Assembly (NCBI GenBank): GCA_033763135.1
Contig: JANRKY010000204.1
Span: 22,658 to 86,657 of the forward strand
Direction: 5' to 3'
Origin: DALYLB01 sp033763135
Lineage (GTDB): Bacteria; Acidobacteriota; Blastocatellia; RBC074
DNA length: 64,000 bases
The notes beneath the pieces are model-generated. The model was not told where the DNA came from. It worked only from the letters and a program-made list of their open reading frames with translations, and searched no databases. A program made the position numbers and the translations under genes. Within the stretch, counting starts at the first letter, position 1. Each line of letters begins with the position of its first letter. Positions 8,737-17,658 of the stretch are shown in pieces.

Positions 8737-9303
8737 CTATGACTCCATCTCGCGGCGCAGCCAGGCGCGCGTCAGGCGGACTTCCTGGCCGATCGTCGCC
8801 ACGGACAGCCCGAGCGCGTCCGCCGTCTCTTCCAGGCTCAGCCCGGCGAAATACCGCATCTCGATGATGCGGACCTTGCGCTCATCGAAACCGGCCAGCG
8901 AGGTCAGCGCATCGTCGAGCGCCACGAGTTCCGCCGCCCGGCTGTCGGAAAAGGCCAGCGCCTCGTCGAGCGTCACCTTCTGCCGATCGCCGCCGCGCTT
9001 CTCCGCCGCCCGCGTCCGCGCGTGCTCGACCAGAATCTGTCGCATCAACTGCGCAGCCACGCCGTAAAAATGGCGGCGGCTCTGCCACTCGGGAAATTCC
9101 TGTCGAACCAGGCGAAGATAGGCCTCGTTGATCAAGGCGGTCGGTTGCAGAGTGTGATCGGAGCGCTCTCGCCGCAGATAGCCTCCGGCGAGTTTCCGCA
9201 GCTCCTGATACAGGATGGGCATCAACTGATCCAGCGCCGCGCGATCGCCCTGGCTCCAGCGACGCAGCAGACCGGTGATCTCTTTGGACGGCGGCAATTC
9301 CAT
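8737..9303 (-). CDS. ECF-family RNA polymerase sigma factor
   Basis: Product of 188 residues, the usual ECF size. I use the ATG at 9303 (MELPPSKEITGLLRRW); the open frame continues upstream but encodes low-complexity sequence in the repeat region. Region 2 includes QELRKLAGGYLRRERSDHTLQPTALINEAYLRL, and region 4 the HTH segment SLEETADALGLSVATIGQEVRLTRAWLRREM. This matches the ECF subgroup paired with TPR kinases in Acidobacteriota and Planctomycetota. It precedes the kinase gene by 7 nt. By family precedent the kinase, rather than a classical anti-sigma factor, may control its activity; none is encoded beside it. Confidence 0.88.
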   Translation of the reverse strand: MELPPSKEITGLLRRWSQGDRAALDQLMPILYQELRKLAGGYLRRERSDHTLQPTALINEAYLRLVRQEFPEWQSRRHFYGVAAQLMRQILVEHARTRAAEKRGGDRQKVTLDEALAFSDSRAAELVALDDALTSLAGFDERKVRIIEMRYFAGLSLEETADALGLSVATIGQEVRLTRAWLRREMES

Positions 9304-9468
9304 ATCCGGCCCTGCCCCCGTCGAACGAATCACGCCGGCGAGCGGGCTCCTCCAGTGAAATGACGATGACCAGAATTCGCGCACTTCGAAATTGTGGTCT
9401 CGCCGCCGGAAGCCTGTCAAGCAGCCGATACCGCCTGCCCTGTCTGCGCCCCCCTTCGCAATCCCCAT

Positions 9469-9553
9469 GAAGAAGAAAAACGGAACAATCAGCGCCATCC
9501 AATCGCGGGCGCCGACGATTCCGTTGTTTCCGGTTCTTCCGTTTTTCTTCTTC
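9469..9553. repeat. Inverted repeat, 17-bp perfect arms
   Basis: GAAGAAGAAAAACGGAA at 9469-9485 is repeated in reverse complement at 9537-9553. It lies in the leader of the sigma-factor gene and is the first unit of a non-coding repeat array running to 9937. The CGGAAC/CCGGTT wording recalls the hairpins at 17659-17715 and 35512-35618. Confidence 0.7.
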
Positions 9554-9611
9554 TTTGCGATTGCAAATCGAGCCTTGATCATCGATTCGGCCACGATGAA
9601 GCAGGAGATCG

Positions 9612-9695
9612 GCCACAGAGCCACCGAGACGCAGAGAAAGCCGGGAAAACTAGATCTCCTCAGCTCTCAGCTCCGTGCCTCCGTGGCTCTGTGGC
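9612..9695. repeat. Inverted repeat with CACAGAGCCAC phrase
   Basis: GCCACAGAGCCAC at 9612-9624 pairs exactly with GTGGCTCTGTGGC at 9683-9695. The arms continue imperfectly inward (CGAGACGCAGAG against CTCCGTGCCTC). It is non-coding. Confidence 0.7.
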
Positions 9696-9701
9696 AACCT
9701 T

Positions 9702-9779
9702 CAAATCATTATGGCAAATCATTATGGCAAATCATTATGGCAAATCATTATGGCAAATCATTATGGCAAATCATTATGG
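9702..9779. repeat. 13-bp tandem repeat, six perfect copies
   Basis: The unit CAAATCATTATGG is repeated six times without a mismatch over 78 bp, directly after the preceding palindrome. It is markedly AT-richer than the surroundings. Copies are contiguous with no spacers, so it is not a CRISPR array. Perfect identity suggests recent expansion by slippage. Confidence 0.92.
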
Positions 9780-9792
9780 CCGAAACCTTGAT

Positions 9793-9937
9793 CTAAATCG
9801 GACCAGGAAACATTCGGACGGATACTCAACCACGGGGTGCACGGGGAACACGGGGATCAATCATTATCGGGGCCCCGTGCCCCCCGTGTCCCCCGTGGTT
9901 GAGTTCTCCTGTCCGATTGTTCCTTGTTCTGATTTAG
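9793..9937. repeat. 145-bp near-palindromic element, MITE-like
   Basis: Outer ends CTAAATCGG (9793-9801) and CTGATTTAG (9929-9937), an intermediate pair around TCGGAC, and an inner pair CTCAACCACGGGG / CCCCGTGGTTGAG (9825-9837 / 9891-9903) make a nested inverted repeat. Each inner arm repeats a CACGGGG phrase three times. No coding content. The structure fits a non-autonomous mobile or hairpin-forming element. Confidence 0.65.
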
Positions 9938-9989
9938 GCCGCAAATCGGATCGACCGCATTTGCAATCGACGGCATTGCAGCGCGGCGG

Positions 9990-11717
9990 TCACGCCATCT
10001 TCGTCTTCGCGACCTCTTCGAGGCCAAGCTCCCGGATCAGCTGCTCCTGGAGGACGAACTTCTGCACCTTGCCGCTCGCGGTCAGCGGATAGGCGTCGAC
10101 GAAGCGGATGTATTTCGGCGTCTTCTGGCGGCTGATGTTGTCGCGGCAGTACTCGCGCATCTCCTCTTCGCCGGCCGTCTCGCCGGGCTTGAGCCGCAGG
10201 AGCGCGACGAGTTCCTCGCCCATGAAGGCGTCGGGGACGCCGACGATCTGGGCTTCGGCGATCTTGGGATGATGCATGAAAAAGGCCTCGATCTCGGCGG
10301 GAAAGAGATTTTCGCCGCCGCGGATAATCATTTCCTTGACGCGGCCGACGATGTTGACGCGCCCCTCGGCGTTCATCGTCGCGAGGTCGCCCGAATGCAG
10401 CCAGCCATCCTCGTCGATCGTTTCGGCCGTCTTCTCGGGCATCCGATAATAGCCCTTCGTCACGAGAAAGCCGCGCATGCAGAGTTCACCGCGTTCGCCG
10501 AGGCCGACCGGTTCGCCGGTTCGAGGATCGGCGATCATCACGTCGATGTGGGGCAGCGGCGCGCCGACGGAGCCGATCTTCAGGGCCAATGGATCGTCGG
10601 GCATCGTGAAGGTGATGGTGCAGTGCGCCTCCGTCATGCCGTAGATGATCCAGGGCTGCGCGCCGGTCCGCGCGTGGTACTGCTCCATCAGCGCGACGGG
10701 CACGGGCGAACCGCCGCTGCCGACGCCCCGCATGGAAGAGAGATCGAACTCGGCGAAGCGCGGATGATTGAGCACCGCGATCAGCATCGTCGGCACACCG
10801 ACGAAGAACGTGCCCCGCTCCGAAGCGAGCAGTTCCAGTTGCTTCAACGGATCGAACGCGATCAGCGGAATCAGCGCCGCGCCGAAACAGACGGGGCCGA
10901 GCAGGCTGAAGACGCTGCCCGCGACATGAAAGAAGGGCATCGGCGAGACGATGCGTCCCGCGCTGTCGAGTCCCAGCCGCCCGCAGGTCAGAAAGGCGTT
11001 GTTGACCATGCCGTGATGCGTCATCTGCACGCCCTTGGGGAACCCGGTCGTGCCGCTCGTGAACTGCATCTGCGCGACGTCCTGCGGGTCGACGGTCGCC
11101 TGCCGCGTCTGCAGCGCCTCGTCCGTCACGCTCTCGCCGAGCGCGTGCAACCGGTCGTACGGCAGCATGCCCGCGGGCGCCTCGCCTCCGAGGAAGACGA
11201 CGCGTTTGAGCACGGGCAGTTTCGCCGCGCGCAGCGACTGCGTCGCCGGCGCCGTCACCTCCTGCAGCTCCGGCGCAATGGTCAGGATGGCTTCGCGGAA
11301 ATCGTTGTCGCGATGCCGGCCGATCATCACCAGCGTGGACACATCGCCCTGCCGCAGGACATATTCGAGCTCCGACGCGCGATAGTTCGTATTGACCGTC
11401 ACGAGCACCGCGCCGATCTTGGCCACCGCCATCTGCAGCAGCGCCCACTCCGGCACGTTGGTCGCCCAGATCGCGATATGCTCGCCCCGCGCGATGCCGA
11501 GCGCCAGCAGCCCCTTCGCCAGCCGGTTCGCTTCGTCGCGATACTGGCGATAGGTCAGGCGAAGCTCGGTCCCAATCTCCGGATAGCTGTAAATCAGCGC
11601 TTCCCGATCCGACCAGACCTCCGCCTGCCGATCGAGCAGATCGCCGATCGTCAGATCGAGCAATTCCGTTCCCTGCGATTCCGCCGTCCACACCGCCTTG
11701 CCTGTTGCAATTCCCAT
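9990..11717 (-). CDS. Acyl-CoA synthetase (AMP-binding, FadD/medium-chain type)
   Basis: Product of 575 residues. The start ATG at 11717 is set by AAAGGAG just upstream; the longer open frame has no family similarity. The adenylate-forming signature TSGTTGFPKG is at about residues 219-228. A-domain motifs YGMTEAH, GELCMRG, GWLHSGDLATM and GRVKEMIIRGGENLFPAEIE follow, and the C-terminal hinge domain carries the catalytic Lys context LTASGKVQK. The enzyme activates a fatty or similar carboxylic acid with ATP to an acyl-AMP and then acyl-CoA, in the cytoplasm. It appears monocistronic. Chain-length specificity cannot be read from sequence alone. Confidence 0.9.
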   Translation of the reverse strand: MGIATGKAVWTAESQGTELLDLTIGDLLDRQAEVWSDREALIYSYPEIGTELRLTYRQYRDEANRLAKGLLALGIARGEHIAIWATNVPEWALLQMAVAKIGAVLVTVNTNYRASELEYVLRQGDVSTLVMIGRHRDNDFREAILTIAPELQEVTAPATQSLRAAKLPVLKRVVFLGGEAPAGMLPYDRLHALGESVTDEALQTRQATVDPQDVAQMQFTSGTTGFPKGVQMTHHGMVNNAFLTCGRLGLDSAGRIVSPMPFFHVAGSVFSLLGPVCFGAALIPLIAFDPLKQLELLASERGTFFVGVPTMLIAVLNHPRFAEFDLSSMRGVGSGGSPVPVALMEQYHARTGAQPWIIYGMTEAHCTITFTMPDDPLALKIGSVGAPLPHIDVMIADPRTGEPVGLGERGELCMRGFLVTKGYYRMPEKTAETIDEDGWLHSGDLATMNAEGRVNIVGRVKEMIIRGGENLFPAEIEAFFMHHPKIAEAQIVGVPDAFMGEELVALLRLKPGETAGEEEMREYCRDNISRQKTPKYIRFVDAYPLTASGKVQKFVLQEQLIRELGLEEVAKTKMA

Positions 11718-12039
11718 CGTTGTCTCCTTTCGGCCTGTGCGACCTCTGCTCGGGACCGCCGGCAATGGATGCGAGCGCAACTGTCGAGAAAAACAGGGTC
11801 GCCCCTTTACGGGCTCCGTCCGTTCTGTCTTTCCGCATTCTTTCGCTTGCCGGGTCGCCTGAAATAGTGAACTGCTCTCCCGCCCTGCGTTCGATGACCG
11901 ACTGCCGGATTCCAGGATTCGGGGGTTCTCTGTTGCCATGAACGAAATATGGCCCTGCGCCCCCTCACAAAATCTCAAAAATTCCGCTGCCAACCGATTT
12001 CGCGATTTCGTAGACGCGCGCAAGGCCGTCGTCCGCGCC
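11718..12039. other. Intergenic region upstream of the acyl-CoA synthetase
   Basis: This 322-bp spacer separates the 3' end of the ankyrin gene from the synthetase start, both minus strand, and should hold the synthetase promoter. I see no clear -35/-10 pair, hairpin or small gene; the ribosome binding site is at its left end. Confidence 0.4.
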
Positions 12040-13665
12040 TCAGCCGCCGGCCTGGGTCAGCAACTCGACGATTCGCGCGTGGCCGCGGCGCGTGGCCCAG
12101 GCGAGCGGGACGGCCCAGGGAGGATCGTCGGGCAGGCGCGGCTTCGCGCCGGCCTGCAACAGGAGCTCGACCATCTCGACCTGTCCGTATTTGGCCGCCC
12201 AACCGAGCGGCGTCGAGCAGATGTCTTCATCGCGCGCGTGCAGATCGGCGCCGCGCGCGATGAAGAGGCTGGCCTTTTCCACATCACCCTTTCGCGCGAA
12301 CTGATGCAGCGGCGTGACGCGCAGCCAGTCCGGCTGGCTCGGATTCATCCCGTGCTCGAAGAGCAGTTCGTTCAGCGCGCGCGTCTTGCCGCCCACCGAC
12401 CAGTCGGGAAAATCGAGGCGCGCCGGCAAATCGGGCCGATATCGCAGCATCAGCCGCACAAACGCCTCCTGCCCCTCGCCCGCCGCGTTGGCCAGCGCGT
12501 CGGGATCGTCGGCCCGCGCCGGATCGGCGGCAAAGACCGCGGCCGCCGTCTGTACGTCGCCGTAATAGGCCAGCAGATGCACGGCTCGCGCCGCGCCGTA
12601 GGAGCAGAGCAGCTCGATCATGCGCTGATCGCCGTTCGAGATCGCCCGGCTCAGCGCGTCCGCGGAGCTTTCGACCTCCGGATTCGGATATGCGCCGGAC
12701 GCCAGCAGCAGCTCGGCGATCTCGTAATGCCCGTTCGCCGCCGCCGCATAAAGCGCATGCCCGCGCGGCGCGATCCCCTCCTCGGGGAGATTCGGATCGG
12801 CGCCGCGTTCGAGCAGCAGCCGGACGATCTCGATATGGCCGCGCTCGGCGGCGTTCCGCAGCGGGCTGCCCGAGGCAGGATAATAGGTCACATATTCCGA
12901 GACCCGATTCGCCAGCGACGGGTCCCCATCGAGCAGTTCCCGCACCCGCGCCAGATCTCCGATGAAACAGGCCGTGCAGATGTCGCAATACGCGCCGCGC
13001 GCGCGCAGATGCGCCCGCACCTCGGCCGGCGAGACCGGCCAGTCCGATGGGACGTCGCGCCATCCCCGAAAATGATAATCGCCGTTCGAGAGCTGCAGCG
13101 GCCGCGCCCCGTCCGCGCGCGCGGCCTCGATGTTCGCTCCGCGCGCCAGCAGTTCGTCGATCATCTCCGGCTGCCGCGTCATCGCCGCCCAATGAATCGG
13201 CTGATTGGAGCGCCCATCTCCCTCGTGCAACAACTCGGGCGACGCATCGAGAATCGCGCGAACGCCCTCCAGGTCGCGGGCCCGGATCGCCTCCGCGACG
13301 GCCTCTCCCTTCGGCGAAGCCCCCTGCCGCGCCGCGAAGGCCGCCGCGAGCAGCTCCTCCATCTCCTCGCAGCCGCGATCCCGCGCAATCTGCAACAGAC
13401 TGTCATTCACCGCCAGACTGAGCGGGTCCGCCCCGCTTTCGAGCAGGAACGACGCCACCGCAACCCGATTCTCCCGCACGGCGAAATAGATCGGCGTTCG
13501 GTACGCATGCTGGCATCGCACCAGCGCAGGGTCCTTCTGCACGAGCCGCCGGACGGCCTCCAGATCCCCGGCGATGCACGCGCAAAACATCTCCCAGACA
13601 TCGACGCCGCGCCCCGTGCTCCACAGGAGCGGTTCGTCTCTCTTTAACGCTTCCGGTTGAATCAT
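12040..13665 (-). CDS. Cytoplasmic ankyrin-repeat protein
   Basis: Product of 541 residues with no signal peptide or membrane segment. The start is fixed by GAGGAGGG a few bases upstream. About a dozen ankyrin-type units are visible, for example TPIYFAVRENRVAVASFLLESGADP (near 57-81), GSPLRNAAERGHIEIVRLLLERGADP, and STPLGWAAKYGQVEMVELLLQAGAK near the C-terminus; some central units are degenerate. The protein is repeats throughout with no catalytic domain, pointing to a binding or scaffolding role. Its target is unknown. It is divergent from the PQQ-propeller gene. Confidence 0.85.
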   Translation of the reverse strand: MIQPEALKRDEPLLWSTGRGVDVWEMFCACIAGDLEAVRRLVQKDPALVRCQHAYRTPIYFAVRENRVAVASFLLESGADPLSLAVNDSLLQIARDRGCEEMEELLAAAFAARQGASPKGEAVAEAIRARDLEGVRAILDASPELLHEGDGRSNQPIHWAAMTRQPEMIDELLARGANIEAARADGARPLQLSNGDYHFRGWRDVPSDWPVSPAEVRAHLRARGAYCDICTACFIGDLARVRELLDGDPSLANRVSEYVTYYPASGSPLRNAAERGHIEIVRLLLERGADPNLPEEGIAPRGHALYAAAANGHYEIAELLLASGAYPNPEVESSADALSRAISNGDQRMIELLCSYGAARAVHLLAYYGDVQTAAAVFAADPARADDPDALANAAGEGQEAFVRLMLRYRPDLPARLDFPDWSVGGKTRALNELLFEHGMNPSQPDWLRVTPLHQFARKGDVEKASLFIARGADLHARDEDICSTPLGWAAKYGQVEMVELLLQAGAKPRLPDDPPWAVPLAWATRRGHARIVELLTQAGG

Positions 13666-13706
13666 CTTCCCTCCTCTTCATTTTCCCGGTTCTCGGACAT
13701 TCGAAG

Positions 13707-13735
13707 TTGGATCGAGAGATATTCCACGCTACAAT
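13707..13735 (+). promoter_or_regulatory. Sigma-70-like promoter for the PQQ-propeller gene
   Basis: TTGGAT (13707-13712) and TACAAT (13730-13735) are separated by exactly 17 nt, upstream of the gene starting at 13840 in the divergent gap. Consensus match only. Confidence 0.55.
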
Positions 13736-13839
13736 CAGCCTTTCTTGCAGACAAAGCGGCAATCACGAACCTCGAAGAGGACGCGTTCTCCCCAATCGGA
13801 GACCGCGCGTCTTGCCGCGCCGAACGAACACGCCAAGAA

Positions 13840-15321
13840 ATGGAGAACCGCTTGACGACAATCCTCGAATCCCGCATCCGCCCATATCGATTCATGCGCC
13901 CGGCCGGCCTGCTGCTTGCGCTGCTGGTCACGCCCGTCGTCCATGCCCAGAATCTCGCGTGGCCGCAATTTCGCGGGCCGGAGGTCAATCCGGTGGCCTC
14001 CAACGCACGGCTGGCCGATCGCTGGTCGAAGACCCAGAACGTCGAATGGGCTCAGGAGATCCCGGGCCGCGGCTGGTCTTCGCCGATCGTGGCGGGCGAC
14101 AAGGTCTATGTGACCACCGTGACGACCGAGGGCAAATCGAAAGCTCCCCAGATCGGCACGGAATACAGCAACGAATACGTGGCCGAACTGACCAAACAGG
14201 GCCTCTCGTCAAAAGAGATCATGGAACGCGTGACGGCGCGCGATATGGAGATGCCGCACGAGGTCATGCTCCACTATCTGCTCTATTGCCTCAACCTGAA
14301 AAGCGGCAAGGTGGAATGGAAGACCGAATTTCATGTCGGTCGGCCGCCGGGCGGACGCCATCGCAAGAACAGCTTCGCGTCGGAGACGCCGGTGACGGAC
14401 GGAAAGTTCGTCTATGTCTACATCACCAATCTGGGGCTCTGGGCCTTCGACCTGAAGGGAAAGTCCGTCTGGTCGACGCCGCTCGAAGCGAACCCGATCA
14501 TTCTCGATTTCGGGACCGGCGCCTCGCCGGCCCTCGTGGACAACCTGCTCATCGTCCTGAGCGACAACGAAAAACAGCAGTTCATCGCGGCCTTCGATAA
14601 GGCGACGGGCAAACAGGTCTGGCGCACGAACCGGGATATCGGCGACAAGGGGCAGCGACGATCGGGCTGGTCGACGCCGTATGTCTGGCGACACGCGCAG
14701 CGGACCGAGATCGTCACGGTGGGGCCGGGCCAGGTCGTCAGCTACGATCTGACGGGCAAGGAACTCTGGCGGATGGCGGGGATGGCGATCATGCCGATTC
14801 CCTCCCCGTTCGCCTATGAAGGTCTGCTCTACATCGACGGCGGACGCGGCGCCCTGCTCGCGGCGGTTCGCCCCGGCGCCTCGGGCGACATCTCGCTCCC
14901 GAAGGGCGAAAGCGCAAACCAGTATGTCGCCTGGTCGCAGCCGCGCGCGGGAACCTATCTGCCCTCGCCCGTCGCCTATCAGGGCGGCGTCTACACGCTG
15001 ACCGAAACCGGCATCCTGACCCGCTTCGACGCCAAGACGGGCAAGCAGACCTACAAAACGCGGATCGACCCGGCGGCGACCGCCTTTACGACCTCGCCCT
15101 GGGCCTATAATGGAAAGCTGTTCTGCCTCAGCGAAGAAGGCCAGACGTTCGTCATCGCGGCCGGCGAGACCTTCCAGCTCCTGCACATAAACGAGCTGGA
15201 CGATATGGCGCAGGCCACGCCCGCGCTCGTCGGCGAACGCCTGCTGATCCGCACCGAGCATCATCTGTATTCAATCCGCCAGGGAGCGAAAGCCGCCACA
15301 AAGCGCCCCGCGCACGAATAG
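13840..15321 (+). CDS. Secreted PQQ-like beta-propeller repeat protein
   Basis: Product of 493 residues from ATG 13840. An alternative TTG at 13852 has a better-placed GGAG (13842-13845); either start gives a signal peptide (MRPAGLLLALLVTPVVHAQ). The mature protein begins NLAWPQFRGPEVNPV, the hallmark opening of this propeller family, followed by WAQEIPGRGWSSPIVAGDKVYVTT and further blades with the repeated AFDKATGKQVW, YDLTGKELWRM and RFDAKTGKQTYKT motifs. An insertion near residues 105-150 is helical. Such proteins are periplasmic or secreted and often lack bound PQQ; I see no evidence for dehydrogenase activity. The function is probably protein binding or scaffolding. Confidence 0.85.
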   Translation: MENRLTTILESRIRPYRFMRPAGLLLALLVTPVVHAQNLAWPQFRGPEVNPVASNARLADRWSKTQNVEWAQEIPGRGWSSPIVAGDKVYVTTVTTEGKSKAPQIGTEYSNEYVAELTKQGLSSKEIMERVTARDMEMPHEVMLHYLLYCLNLKSGKVEWKTEFHVGRPPGGRHRKNSFASETPVTDGKFVYVYITNLGLWAFDLKGKSVWSTPLEANPIILDFGTGASPALVDNLLIVLSDNEKQQFIAAFDKATGKQVWRTNRDIGDKGQRRSGWSTPYVWRHAQRTEIVTVGPGQVVSYDLTGKELWRMAGMAIMPIPSPFAYEGLLYIDGGRGALLAAVRPGASGDISLPKGESANQYVAWSQPRAGTYLPSPVAYQGGVYTLTETGILTRFDAKTGKQTYKTRIDPAATAFTTSPWAYNGKLFCLSEEGQTFVIAAGETFQLLHINELDDMAQATPALVGERLLIRTEHHLYSIRQGAKAATKRPAHE

Positions 15322-15403
15322 TCCGCCCGGGCCCCCATAGGCCGCGAAATGCCGAATCGTTTTGACGCAAGGATGCCGTTGATTCTCCATCAGGCGGCCA
15401 CTC

Positions 15404-15476
15404 GTTCAATGGAGCCGCACAAAGATGCGCGAGGAACGCCCTTCTCCTCGCGCATCTTTGTGCGGCCTCATTGAAC
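15404..15476. terminator. Long hairpin between convergent genes
   Basis: A perfect 22-bp stem (GCCGCACAAAGATGCGCGAG... 15414-15435 with 15445-15466) surrounds a 9-nt loop and extends outward imperfectly through GTTCAATG / CATTGAAC. It lies between the 3' ends of the propeller and TPR genes, consistent with two-way termination, though no T-run follows. Confidence 0.65.
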
Positions 15477-15485
15477 GCCTGGCAT

Positions 15486-16664
15486 TCATTTCCCGCCCAA
15501 ACGGATCAATTCGGCGATTGCCAGCGAGTGCTCCAGAAATCGGTTATTGCCGTACTCTTTTACCCAGGCGAAGTGTCCGCGCGCCTCGTCCAGCCTTCCG
15601 TTCAACAGCAAATCCATGCCGAGATAGGTATGCGCCTCGGTCTTCTTCTCCGCATCGTTCGCCATTTGAAGCAGTTCTTCCGGAGAAATTTCTCCCCGCA
15701 GACACTGGATGATCGCGTAGGGCCAGACCAACCGATCGCAGTGTTTCTCCGCTTCGGCAAGGACGTCCCGCGCTTCCGCGTCGCGCCCCGCCCGCCGATA
15801 GCCCAAATGAGCGATCAGCGCCATAAATGGCGAAGCGGCGTCTCGCCACCCGGCCACTTCGAGGAATTGCAGGGCGTCGGAAGCGGCCGCATCCCCCTCC
15901 TTCCCCAGATACATCCGGTTCCAGGCGCGATTCTGCAGCGCCTCCCGCCCGCGAGGTCGAAGCTGTAAAAATCGGGTCCAGGAATCTACCGCCTCCTCGT
16001 AGCGACCAGCGCGGCTGTAAGCATTGCTGAGAAGATAGCGCGCGTTCTGATAGGCCGGGTTGAGGCGAAGCGCCTCTTCAAAGCGAGGGATCGCTTCGGC
16101 GCCCTTTCCGAGCCGCACCAGCATCAATCCGATATTGTGGTGAACCGCGGGCACATTCGGGTTCAGACGACGCGCCTCCTCGTATGACGCAAGCGCATCT
16201 TCATAGCGCCCGAAGACGTTGTGAAGGGCGTTGCCGATCTCATTGTGAATGCGGGCGTCGCGAGGGCTGAGCCGGTTGGCCTCGCGCAGCTCAACCATGG
16301 CGTCATCGCCGCGGCGCAGGTTTGCGAGATTGATGCCGAGATTCAGATGCGCGATCGGGTTTTCCGGATCGAGGCGGACGGCGGCGCGAAGGTGTTCAAG
16401 CGCTTCGGCGTTTCGTCCCAGATTGATATAGACGGAGCCCAGTCCGTGATGCGCCGCGGGCAGATCCGGTTTGAGCTTGAGGGCCTCCCGATATGCCTCG
16501 ATCGCCTGCTCAAATTGCCGGGCTTGCGCATGGCGATTCCCTGCTTTCACGAATCCTTCAGCCGTGATTGGCGGAACCGCCTCCCGGCTCTGCCCCCAAA
16601 CGCCCATGGCCATCGCACAGAGCAACACAGGCCAGAGCAAAATGTCAGTGCCGCGTTTCAGCAT
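15486..16664 (-). CDS. Exported tetratricopeptide-repeat protein
   Basis: Product of 392 residues. GGAGGG directly upstream fixes the ATG. Residues 1-25 (MLKRGTDILLWPVLLCAMAM..) are a signal peptide. From about residue 35 there are at least seven TPR units, for example AIEAYREALKLKPDLPAAHHGLGSVY pattern units at 34-residue spacing up to about 250, then a less regular helical C-terminus. There is no enzymatic domain. Likely a periplasmic interaction protein; partner unknown. Its promoter shares the 215-bp gap with deoC. Confidence 0.82.
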   Translation of the reverse strand: MLKRGTDILLWPVLLCAMAMGVWGQSREAVPPITAEGFVKAGNRHAQARQFEQAIEAYREALKLKPDLPAAHHGLGSVYINLGRNAEALEHLRAAVRLDPENPIAHLNLGINLANLRRGDDAMVELREANRLSPRDARIHNEIGNALHNVFGRYEDALASYEEARRLNPNVPAVHHNIGLMLVRLGKGAEAIPRFEEALRLNPAYQNARYLLSNAYSRAGRYEEAVDSWTRFLQLRPRGREALQNRAWNRMYLGKEGDAAASDALQFLEVAGWRDAASPFMALIAHLGYRRAGRDAEARDVLAEAEKHCDRLVWPYAIIQCLRGEISPEELLQMANDAEKKTEAHTYLGMDLLLNGRLDEARGHFAWVKEYGNNRFLEHSLAIAELIRLGGK

Positions 16665-16816
16665 GATCCCTCCTGATTCGAGTTGTTTCAGCCGCCTTTC
16701 CCATCATACGCCGCTCGCCGCGGGAAATGCCAAGCGGATGGAGTGAAATGGGTTCCTGGCCGGCAAAACAGGCGGCGGCCTCATCACGCATCGCGCCGGA
16801 CATTGTTGGGAGTCGT

Positions 16817-16844
16817 TTGCTCCCACGCGCATCTGGATTACAAT
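16817..16844 (+). promoter_or_regulatory. Possible promoter of deoC
   Basis: TACAAT (16839-16844) with a weak TTGCTC (16817-16822) 16 nt upstream, ending 35 nt before the deoC start. The -10 is good and the -35 poor. Confidence 0.4.
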
Positions 16845-16879
16845 TTGGCGGCTATTCCATATTCCAAAGGAGTTCCGTC

Positions 16880-17611
16880 TTGAATTTCACCTATCTCGAC
16901 GCCGCCAGGATGATCGATCACTCGCTGCTCAATCCGACCCTGACGAGGGCCGATCTCGAACGAGGGATCGCCATCGCCCTGGCCTACGACGTGGCCAGCG
17001 TCTGCATCATGCCCTACGCGCTGAAATGGTGCGCCGAGAAGCTCGCGGGCAGCAACGTCCGGGCCAGCACGACCATCGGCTTCCCGCACGGCGGGCACGC
17101 AACGCGCATCAAGGTCGCCGAAGCCGAACAGGCCCTGGACGACGGCGGCGAAGAACTCGATATGGTCGTCAACATCAGCCGCGTTCTCAGCGGCGAGTGG
17201 GAAGCCGTCCGCGAAGACATTCGCGCCGTCATCGATGTGACGCACGCGCGCGGACAGAAGGTGAAGGTCATTTTTGAAAATGCCTATCTGAACGACGAAC
17301 AGAAGATCCGCCTCTGCGAGATCTGCGGCGAACTCAACGCCGACTGGGTCAAGACCTCGACCGGCTACGCGCCGGGCGGCGCGACCACCGAAGACCTGAT
17401 GCTGATGCGCAAACACGCGCCCGCGCACGTGCAGGTAAAGGCCGCCGGCGGCGTGCGCACGCTCGATCGCCTGCTCGAAGTCCGCGCCCTCGGCGTCACC
17501 CGCAGCGGCGCGACCGCCACCATCACGATGCTCGAAGACGCCAAACGCCGGCTGGGCCTTCCCCCGGATCCCGCCTTCGCGCCCATCGTCGAGGGACAGG
17601 CGAACTATTGA
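16880..17611 (+). CDS. deoC: Deoxyribose-phosphate aldolase
   Basis: Product of 243 residues starting with TTG at 16880, chosen because AAAGGAG lies at 16866-16872 and the protein then begins at the usual DeoC N-terminus (YLDAARMIDHSLL). The class I aldolase TIM barrel is complete: IGFPHGG near 66-72, catalytic Asp94 in ELDMVVN, the Schiff-base Lys158 in WVKTSTGY, and the second active-site Lys187 in VKAAGGVRT. It cleaves 2-deoxyribose-5-phosphate to glyceraldehyde-3-phosphate and acetaldehyde in deoxynucleoside catabolism. It is convergent with a large secreted nuclease gene, so extracellular nucleic acid use is a possible theme, though the two are not co-transcribed. Confidence 0.93.
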   Translation: MNFTYLDAARMIDHSLLNPTLTRADLERGIAIALAYDVASVCIMPYALKWCAEKLAGSNVRASTTIGFPHGGHATRIKVAEAEQALDDGGEELDMVVNISRVLSGEWEAVREDIRAVIDVTHARGQKVKVIFENAYLNDEQKIRLCEICGELNADWVKTSTGYAPGGATTEDLMLMRKHAPAHVQVKAAGGVRTLDRLLEVRALGVTRSGATATITMLEDAKRRLGLPPDPAFAPIVEGQANY

Positions 17612-17658
17612 AGGCGAAACAGACGAGACGATCGGGTCAAAATTGCCGGGGGCAAAGA

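Noticed and set aside
5430..8867. Plus-strand open frame of about 1145 codons opposite the kinase gene
   Set aside because: It is the antisense shadow of a GC-rich gene with complete kinase motifs; its translation is Arg/Gly-rich without domains or a ribosome binding site.
9702..9779. CRISPR array
   Set aside because: The 13-bp copies are contiguous with no spacers, and no cas genes are present.
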